DNA of 14,328 nucleotides from an uncultured Treponema sp. (GTDB lineage Bacteria > Spirochaetota > Spirochaetia > Treponematales > Treponemataceae): assembly GCA_937891125.1 (NCBI GenBank), contig CALAEZ010000302.1, forward strand, positions 1 to 14,328, read 5' to 3'. The notes below the pieces were generated by a model. The model was not told where the DNA came from. It saw only the letters and a program-made list of their open reading frames with translations, and searched no databases. Position 1 is the first letter of the stretch. Each line of letters begins with the position of its first letter. Below, piece after piece: positions 9,101-13,204 of this stretch. The position numbers were made by a program, and so were the translations under genes.

Positions 9101-9445
9101 CTCAATGCCGCCAGAAATCCACGGGCCGGTAAGACCGACAAGCGCTGGTTTTATGACGTGGTTATAATAGACAAAGTCGTAGCCATTTGTTTTGTCATAC
9201 GCCCGCTGAATACGGCCGCCAAGCTCTGGTAGCACCATTACCTGGAGGTATTCGTTTTCCAGGATGACGGCAGTATAGGCTTTATCATGCTTTTCATCGT
9301 ATATGCGGTCAACGACAGGATAGGGGTAGACCTTGCCAGAGCTTCCCTGATACACGCGTTTTTCAAGAAACATGGGGTTTTTGTTCGGCTTTCCAATTTC
9401 ATATGTTGGAATAACGACCTGTTCGACTTTTACACTGACACTCAT
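6143..9445 (-). CDS. DUF5107 domain protein with C-terminal TPR repeats
   Basis: The protein has 1100 residues. Residues about 25-350 match the DUF5107 family, which has features of aldose-epimerase-like beta-sandwich enzymes: VLPELGGRIQRAYDK, GGIEFNWPQHHRP (about 112-124), WWANPAVAV, WTWGSGDFGKAWDRN, and DGPYIELMTGVYTDNQPDF. A beta-rich linker follows (about 350-480), then many TPR units from about residue 500 to the end, starting with DAYYLEGLKRDKQDIR and including NPNPYTSEPLYILALSELYQGK and FYKATWSAEQQEMSFYYLAS. The combination DUF5107 plus long TPR array is a known full-length architecture of unknown biochemical role, usually near sugar-degradation genes; a carbohydrate-binding or -modifying function is likely. 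There is no signal peptide. ATG 9445 was chosen over ATG 9451 because AGAGG lies 7 bases before the former and only 1 base before the latter. It is followed after two bases by the GH2 gene. Confidence 0.87.
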   Translation of the reverse strand: MSVSVKVEQVVIPTYEIGKPNKNPMFLEKRVYQGSSGKVYPYPVVDRIYDEKHDKAYTAVILENEYLQVMVLPELGGRIQRAYDKTNGYDFVYYNHVIKPALVGLTGPWISGGIEFNWPQHHRPTTYLPVDFQIQEDEKSCAVLLHDTDRMYGTKSITTIRLYAGKAYIEIQGQLYNPTPFAQTFLWWANPAVAVNDNTQSVFPPDVHAVMDHGKRDVSRFPIARGVYYKHDYSAGVDISRYKNIPVPTSYMAEKSDFNFVGGYDYEKKAGILHVADHHVSPGKKQWTWGSGDFGKAWDRNLTDSDGPYIELMTGVYTDNQPDFTWLKPFEEKTFTQVFMPYKDIGYVKNASVQAAVNLEFTDADSTKTAGIPERAARVYVYTTEKKAVTVTLCCREKCIWQKTAELSPEKTLSESVSLIGDAADAAVQEFTLTVSDSSGELVSYQPLAEKPHQMPKPATAPLPPEQIQTTEELYLTGLHIEQYRHATFLPDAYYLEGLKRDKQDIRLCTAYASLLLRRGQFAEAEKAVRACLPRLFMRNPNPYTSEPLYILALSELYQGKLSIAYDHFYKATWSAEQQEMSFYYLASLECQRKNYAQALAFLDRALVKNSHNVQARALKALTLRALGKASECASFAAETLSLDPFDVISTYLTKGTAESSAHCTESNLRLASLTAAEAGFYETAHALLALSPGPDALTLYYQAYYAKKMQNEAEAQRLYSLASHADSAYIFPNTLSDILVLTAAMQAHPEDAKAPYYLGNLFYDKRQYEKARALWEKSAQNDDQFATVHRNLALLYYNKSGEKEKALSELKKAFGLDESDARIFMELDQLKKKLGFSAAERRAAFEAHKQLITERDDLAVEYLTLLNMTGDYEAAAAFLDTTKFHPWEGGEGRVTTQYVITKRALAKKALKARDSERACRLLSEALSYPENLGEGKLEGSKNNDVHFELASVLSSLGKTDEAKREFEKATLGDRNPAGVLYYNDQPADMILYQGLSLKALGKEAEANACFQSLIDYGETHQFDEVTVDFFAVSLPDLQIFEDDLQKKNAVHCAYLQALGWYGMGEAKKAAAFFTQALNAEPCHQKALELLSSLTEKEEA

Positions 9446-9452
9446 ACACATA

Positions 9453-9457
9453 CCTCT
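9453..9457 (-). promoter_or_regulatory. Ribosome binding site deciding the DUF5107 gene start
   Basis: AGAGG on the minus strand is seven bases from ATG 9445 but one base from ATG 9451. This favours the shorter protein beginning MSVSVKVEQ. The 137-base gap upstream (9446-9582) shows no terminator; CTGACA (9507-9512) with CATGCT 17 bases downstream (9484-9489) is at best a very weak internal promoter. Confidence 0.65.
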
Positions 9458-9582
9458 TCTGAAGCTAAAATTTCCTAAAGCGTAGCATGGTTTCTTGGTC
9501 GCGTCATGTCAGAAGTGTGCGGCAAAAATAGCAGAATCTTGCAGCAGAAAACAGTACGTGTTCAGCGTGCAGCTACCGCGTG

Positions 9583-10671
9583 TTATGCGTTCCAGGGACA
9601 GTCGCTGCTTGTTACCATTTTTCCCGAATCGCTTGCCTCCTGCATAAGAAGCGCCATGTATGAATCCTGCAGTGCCTCCTGCAGCGGGTAGGGTTCAGGG
9701 CCGTTGTTGTGTACATACGCCGCCATTCGTAGCAGCATGCTCGTAATTGCTGTTTCGTCCTGACTTAAGCCGCACGGCGGAATGTCGGGCATGTACAGCA
9801 GATTGTCCTTAAAGCTGATGGCGCTTTTGTCGTCAATTTGAATGTCGGCGGTAACTGCATTCCAGCTTGCGTCTAAAAAGCGCACGGTGACGCCAGCAAG
9901 TGCTTCGGTGAGCGTGCCTGCAATGCCGGGAATGCCCGTAATTTCGCCTTTTACGCCTTGTATTTTAAGCGTGTTCTGTCTGATGGGCGAGCGGTATTGC
10001 TCGTAGTCAAAATCGTAGAGGCCCGTTTTGCCTCCCGCAAATTCAAAGAGTGCAATCGTCCGCTTTTTAGGTGTAATGCGACCGTCGTGAATAGATTCGT
10101 AGCGGGTTTCTGTTTCGACCGTTTGAAATTCATGCGTTTTTGCGATGACCGTAAATGCGCTGGAGGCAGGAAGCTGCAAAAAGGCGCGCAAAAGACTTGC
10201 GCCGTGGTAGGCGTGGGCAAGTGAAATGTAGGCATAATCGGGCTTCCCGATAAAGCCCTTTTCGATGAGTGCAAGCAGCGAGGCGTACACTGGATAGCGC
10301 GTGTATTGCTCAGCGACCGAAAAGCGCGCGCCTTGTGTATGCAGCTGCCAGAGCTTTGCAAGCGTTTCTTTGTCGAGCGCTGCCGGCGTTTCTGCAAGCA
10401 CGGGAACGCCACGTTCTATCCACTCTATGCTTATGCTGGCAATGTCGGGCTTACTGACTGCGATGATCGCAAAATCGGGTTTGTGCGCCAGACAGTCTTC
10501 GACCGAGGTGGTAGCAGGCACGGCGTATTCGGCACGCATGCGGGAGGCTTTTTCTTCTGTTCGACAGAGCATGGCGCACAGCTCAAAGTATTCCGGCAGC
10601 GCCTTTACTATGCGGACGTAAAAGAGTGACCGCCAGCCAGAACCAATAATGATAAAACGTGTTTTTGCCAC
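9583..10671 (-). CDS. Gfo/Idh/MocA-family NAD(P)-dependent oxidoreductase
   Basis: The protein has 362 residues starting at GTG 10671. The N-terminal Rossmann fold is clear: TRFIIIGSGWRS with the GxG dinucleotide loop at residues 10-12, then KPDFAIIAVSKPDI and GVPVLAETPAALD. The C-terminal half is the alpha/beta domain that binds the sugar, with EQYTRYPVY and HAYHGASLLRAFL (H153, H156), a form seen in a subgroup of the family. Members oxidise or reduce hydroxyl groups of sugars, cyclitols or glycosides with NAD(P). The canonical EKP motif reads ETP here (residues 94-96), so the usual lysine is missing. The start is set by GGGAGG five bases before GTG; in-frame ATGs at 10704 and 10689 lack properly spaced Shine-Dalgarno sequences. 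It is the first gene of the leftward block, behind the best promoter of the window, 137 bases before the DUF5107 gene. Substrate unknown. Confidence 0.88.
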   Translation of the reverse strand: MAKTRFIIIGSGWRSLFYVRIVKALPEYFELCAMLCRTEEKASRMRAEYAVPATTSVEDCLAHKPDFAIIAVSKPDIASISIEWIERGVPVLAETPAALDKETLAKLWQLHTQGARFSVAEQYTRYPVYASLLALIEKGFIGKPDYAYISLAHAYHGASLLRAFLQLPASSAFTVIAKTHEFQTVETETRYESIHDGRITPKKRTIALFEFAGGKTGLYDFDYEQYRSPIRQNTLKIQGVKGEITGIPGIAGTLTEALAGVTVRFLDASWNAVTADIQIDDKSAISFKDNLLYMPDIPPCGLSQDETAITSMLLRMAAYVHNNGPEPYPLQEALQDSYMALLMQEASDSGKMVTSSDCPWNA

Positions 10672-10676
10672 AGAAG

Positions 10677-10682
10677 CCTCCC
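10677..10682 (-). promoter_or_regulatory. Ribosome binding site deciding the GTG start of the oxidoreductase
   Basis: GGGAGG on the minus strand is five bases upstream of GTG 10671. The resulting N-terminus (VAKTRFIIIGSG) is the usual short lead before a Rossmann beta-strand, whereas starting at ATG 10704 would add 11 residues with no family counterpart. Confidence 0.75.
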
Positions 10683-10691
10683 TACACATTC

Positions 10692-10734
10692 CTGCTACCT
10701 GCACAGTGCTGTTACACGGCGCACAGTGTAGCAG
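10692..10734. repeat. Inverted repeat CTGCTAC/GTAGCAG bracketing the operator region
   Basis: CTGCTAC (10692-10698) and GTAGCAG (10728-10734) are perfect 7-base arms 29 bases apart, enclosing the two GCACAGTG copies. It may be part of the regulator binding site or form a structure in the 5' leader of the minus-strand mRNA. The role is inferred only. Confidence 0.45.
10701..10728. promoter_or_regulatory. Putative operator: direct repeat GCACAGTG x2, 20 bases apart
   Basis: GCACAGTG occurs at 10701-10708 and 10721-10728, repeating exactly every 20 bases, about two turns of the helix. AraC-family proteins commonly bind direct repeats of about this spacing on one DNA face. The right copy overlaps the -10 of the leftward promoter by four bases and the left copy is downstream of the expected start of transcription, which suits repression better than activation. 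Each copy contains the near-palindrome CACAGTG. Confidence 0.5.
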
Positions 10735-10753
10735 AAAAAAGAACTGCTGTCAG
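10725..10753 (-). promoter_or_regulatory. Promoter of the leftward sugar operon
   Basis: On the minus strand CTGACA (10753-10748), a 17-base spacer and TACACT (10730-10725) match the sigma70 consensus at 5/6 and 4/6 positions. Transcription would start near 10718, giving a leader of roughly 47 bases to GTG 10671 that includes the GGGAGG ribosome binding site. Confidence 0.65.
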
Positions 10754-10788
10754 CGTATTTTACATGAAACAGAACCAGTTTTTTTTCC

Positions 10789-10794
10789 GATACT
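10789..10794 (+). promoter_or_regulatory. Possible -10 element of the exported-protein gene
   Basis: GATACT ends six bases before GTG 10801. The -35 candidate at the right distance (GAAACA, 10766-10771) is weak. If used, transcription would begin at or next to the start codon. A T-run (10779-10786) lies in the spacer. Confidence 0.35.
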
Positions 10795-10800
10795 AAGAGC

Positions 10801-11862
10801 GTGAGAACTGTTTTTTTTGTTTTAGTTGCTGTAGTCGGCTGTGCGCTGTGTGCGCCTCATCTTTTTGGAGAGGCGAATGTGCAAGCAGAAATTCCGCCTT
10901 ATGAGATACAGGATGAGATTCCCGATTTGCTTGCAGGAATCTGGCAGGGAAGCGACCGCCTCTTGCTGTTTGGAAAAGAAAACAGTGAGTTTGCCTGCGT
11001 GCTCCGCGAATTTTACGGGCGGTATGCAGACCGAGCGGCAGAGCCTGCCCGCTATGCAGAGCTTTCAACACGTACGCGAAATGACGCAACGCATGCAAGT
11101 GCAGAGCACATAGTTGTTCGCTACAGCACGATTGCAGAAAATGCGGCCAGGACGGCGGGCGCCTATGAGCTTATCATGCAGTACCCACAGCAAAAAAAAG
11201 CCGTGCACATTCCGGTCTGCGTTATTGACGGAAAGCTGTATCTGGATTTTTTGGTGCACGGAAGCGCTTCATACACCGACCGCGAAAAAATACTTGCCTC
11301 GTCATCAAGCGGTGTCACTGAAATTCCGTCGGACGAAGGCTTTTGGCGTGATTGTGGAGCTGCAAGTGGCATTCTTATCGCTCCGCCTGTCATCGACAAG
11401 GAGCTGGTAAGCTACTATTTTGCCGACGGCTTTTATTATCACATCAGATACTGGCTGTGCGAAATGCCCTATACGTATGAAAAAGCCTATTTTTCTGATG
11501 GCGAAAAATCGTTTTCTGTTGATAAATACGTGCGCATTGCGGGTAACGTGTATACCTGTGCAACCGGGCGTCGTACGCAAATCCGCAATATCGAAAAAGC
11601 GTCTGCGCTTGTCGCAACGGCAGCCTTTGATAGCGACCGGGTGTTTTTAGCGTTCGGCGAGCCGTATCTGGTGCGTGTTGATGCAGACGGTAGCCAAGAA
11701 ACGCTCCTGGCGTCTGTTGATGAAACAAATGCGCAGCGCGCTCCGCTTCCAAAGCCGCTTTTCCCGCCAACGTTCCCCCATGTACGCTGGCCACGCTACG
11801 AGGAGCTTGAGCTGTATAATCCTGCTACCTGGAGCCGCCGCAATCTGGATATTGGAAAGTAG
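10801..11862 (+). CDS. Exported protein of unknown function
   Basis: The 353-residue product is not recognised. It begins with a short basic and hydrophobic signal-like segment (MRTVFFVLVAVVGCALCAPH). VVGC (C14) could be a relaxed spirochaetal lipobox; otherwise cleavage by signal peptidase I near residues 23-29 is possible, so the protein is periplasmic or a lipoprotein. The rest is soluble, with alternating beta-like stretches such as LLAGIWQGSDRLLLFG, AYELIMQYPQQKKAVHIPV, KLYLDFLVHG and FADGFYYHIRYWLCEMPY, and a Pro-rich C-terminus (PLPKPLFPPTFPHVRWPR). No catalytic motif is evident. GTG 10801 is the first start after an in-frame stop at 10765; the purine-rich AAGAG just before it is only one base away, too close for a normal ribosome binding site. 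It is divergent from the sugar operon and has no close downstream partner, so context gives no function. Confidence 0.72.
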   Translation: MRTVFFVLVAVVGCALCAPHLFGEANVQAEIPPYEIQDEIPDLLAGIWQGSDRLLLFGKENSEFACVLREFYGRYADRAAEPARYAELSTRTRNDATHASAEHIVVRYSTIAENAARTAGAYELIMQYPQQKKAVHIPVCVIDGKLYLDFLVHGSASYTDREKILASSSSGVTEIPSDEGFWRDCGAASGILIAPPVIDKELVSYYFADGFYYHIRYWLCEMPYTYEKAYFSDGEKSFSVDKYVRIAGNVYTCATGRRTQIRNIEKASALVATAAFDSDRVFLAFGEPYLVRVDADGSQETLLASVDETNAQRAPLPKPLFPPTFPHVRWPRYEELELYNPATWSRRNLDIGK

Positions 11863-11968
11863 TGCAGCGTAGGCGCCTGTAGTGCGCTCTGTGCTGCAGA
11901 CCAACCGCAGTATAAAAATTGCAGGCAAAAATGGCGGGAAGGAGCGGAGCGGATTTTGCGAAAACAGC

Positions 11969-12021
11969 CTGATTGTGCTGCCGTGCGAGCGGCAAACGTA
12001 TATAATTACAAGCACAATCAG
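11969..12021. repeat. 11-base inverted repeat CTGATTGTGCT/AGCACAATCAG
   Basis: Perfect arms at 11969-11979 and 12011-12021 enclose 31 bases. The inner part contains a second stem TGCCG (11979-11983)/CGGCA (11990-11994), which shares base 11979 with the outer arm, and a TATAAT (12001-12006). It could be a regulatory RNA structure or a protein binding site ahead of the polysaccharide genes. No known riboswitch class is recognised. Confidence 0.6.
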
Positions 12022-12067
12022 CCTGTAGCAGGCGAGAGCGCGGTTTTTCAAAGCTGGATTTGCGACT

Positions 12068-12109
12068 GGCAACCATTTTTGAACTAAACAAATGTATAAT
12101 GCGGTTGCC
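12068..12109. repeat. Inverted repeat GGCAACC/GGTTGCC around a TATAAT
   Basis: Perfect 7-base arms lie at 12068-12074 and 12103-12109, with three more pairs (ATT/AAT) possible after a two-base bulge. TATAAT at 12095-12100 is inside the loop side of the right arm. It may be an operator or leader structure; there is no T-run for termination. Confidence 0.45.
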
Positions 12110-12131
12110 CTGTCAGAATGCCTTTGCACTG

Positions 12132-12160
12132 TTCCCAAAATCTTTTCCTTTTGCTATAGT
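12132..12160 (+). promoter_or_regulatory. Probable promoter of the Wzz/OPX genes
   Basis: TTCCCA (12132-12137), a 17-base spacer and TATAGT (12155-12160) match consensus at 4/6 and 5/6 positions. The -10 ends seven bases before ATG 12168, so the mRNA would start at the start codon. No Shine-Dalgarno sequence is visible before this ATG. Confidence 0.5.
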
Positions 12161-12167
12161 GTGGGCC

Positions 12168-13202
12168 ATGGAAACAGAACTAAAAAATACAGAGGCAGAG
12201 GACGAGATTTCTTTAATTGATTTATTTGCCGTCCTGCTGCACTATAAATGGCTGATTATTATATTGCCTGCGGTTGCGGCAGTGGCTGTCGTTATTTTTG
12301 CCGTTATCTCGCTTAAGCTGCCCCCGGAAAAATCTCCGCTTCCCAATCAATATACGCCAGAAGCTCATATGCTTATAAAGGAATCTTCTTCAAGTAGTGG
12401 CAGCCTTTCGTCAGCGCTTTCCTCTTCCGGCTTAGGAAGCCTTGCAAGCCTTGCGGGTGTAAACGTGGGCGGTGGCGCTTCGAACAGCTCTCTTGCCGTC
12501 TATCTTGCAGGTTCTAATCCGCTTCTGGATGCCATTACTGATAAATTTAATATTATCGAGCGGTATAAGATTGAAGAGCATGTGCGTGCTTCAAGTCGCA
12601 AGATGCTGAAAAAAACGCTTACGGCAAGCGTTGATGACGACAGCGGTGTCTTTACTGTCGCATTTACGGATATTGATCCGGAATTTGCCCGTGATGTCGT
12701 TAATTACGTGGTTGACTGGCTTAGTGAGCGCTTTGATGCGCTTGGTTTGGATAACAATAAAATTCAGAAAGAGAATCTTGAGAAAAATATACAGTCAAGC
12801 TACAACGAAATCTTGCGCCTTGAGCGTGAGGCGCGGAATCTTGGTGCGAGCGTCAGTGCGGGCGGTGAGAATGCATGGAGCATTCCGTCTATTACGACCG
12901 GTTCTGCGCGCCTGCAGATGGAGCTTGAAGCGCAGAAGCAGGTGTATACGCAGCTTAAAACGCAGTATGAGCTTCTGAAAGTGAATATGCAGAGTGAATC
13001 TCCAGTCTTTCAGATTCTGGAACGCCCGGAAATCCCTGATATGAAGTCAGCGCCGAGCCGCGGAAAATTGTGCATTATCGTTGTATTTGCCGTGTTCTTT
13101 ATGTCAGTTTTTTTTGCATTTGCGTTGAATGCATTCAAAAATATACGAAACGACCCGGAAGCATGGGGAAAATTGACTCAGAAAAAAGAAAAAAAGGATT
13201 AG
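12168..13202 (+). CDS. Wzz-type polysaccharide chain-length determinant (co-polymerase)
   Basis: The 344-residue protein has the Wzz layout: a short acidic cytoplasmic N-terminus with ISLIDLFAVLLHYKWLI, a first membrane helix at about 28-48, a large periplasmic part, a second helix at about 301-321 and a basic cytoplasmic tail. A Ser/Gly-rich stretch (72-108) follows the first segment, and a coiled coil runs at about 196-225 and 246-275. The Pro-containing ERPEIPDMKSAPSRGK before the second helix is typical of the family. No tyrosine-kinase domain or Walker motif is attached. Such proteins sit in the inner membrane and set polymer chain length or couple to export. ATG 12168 is preferred to in-frame upstream ATGs (12060, 12099) because it begins just before the conserved Wzz N-terminus and next to a promoter. 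The downstream export gene begins two bases after the stop, so they form an operon. Confidence 0.85.
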   Translation: METELKNTEAEDEISLIDLFAVLLHYKWLIIILPAVAAVAVVIFAVISLKLPPEKSPLPNQYTPEAHMLIKESSSSSGSLSSALSSSGLGSLASLAGVNVGGGASNSSLAVYLAGSNPLLDAITDKFNIIERYKIEEHVRASSRKMLKKTLTASVDDDSGVFTVAFTDIDPEFARDVVNYVVDWLSERFDALGLDNNKIQKENLEKNIQSSYNEILRLEREARNLGASVSAGGENAWSIPSITTGSARLQMELEAQKQVYTQLKTQYELLKVNMQSESPVFQILERPEIPDMKSAPSRGKLCIIVVFAVFFMSVFFAFALNAFKNIRNDPEAWGKLTQKKEKKD

Positions 13203-13204
13203 AG

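Larger units (their letters stand above)
11863..12167. other. 305-base intergenic region with inverted repeats, no gene
   Basis: No convincing coding sequence is seen on either strand. The region holds TGCAGC (11863-11868)/GCTGCA (11893-11898) arms without a T-run, so it is not a clear intrinsic terminator; two perfect TATAAT hexamers (12001-12006 and 12095-12100) with poor -35 partners; a small GCCTG/CAGGC hairpin (12021-12033); two larger inverted repeats described separately; and the promoter of the polysaccharide genes at its right end. Confidence 0.7.

Noticed and set aside
8509..9141. 210-codon open frame on the minus strand in another frame of the DUF5107 gene
   Set aside because: It is embedded in strongly conserved DUF5107 coding sequence, has Ser/Thr/Arg/Pro-rich shadow composition and no ribosome binding site.
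9449..9451. ATG at 9451 as start of the DUF5107 gene
   Set aside because: The AGAGG motif is only one base away; ATG 9445 has seven-base spacing.
11863..11898. Stem TGCAGC/GCTGCA as terminator of the exported-protein gene
   Set aside because: The arms are only six bases, the loop is 24 bases, and no T-run follows.
11647..12138. 163-codon open frame on the minus strand across the 11863-12167 gap
   Set aside because: It overlaps the end of the exported-protein gene, has no protein-like domain pattern or Shine-Dalgarno, and crosses the inverted repeats.
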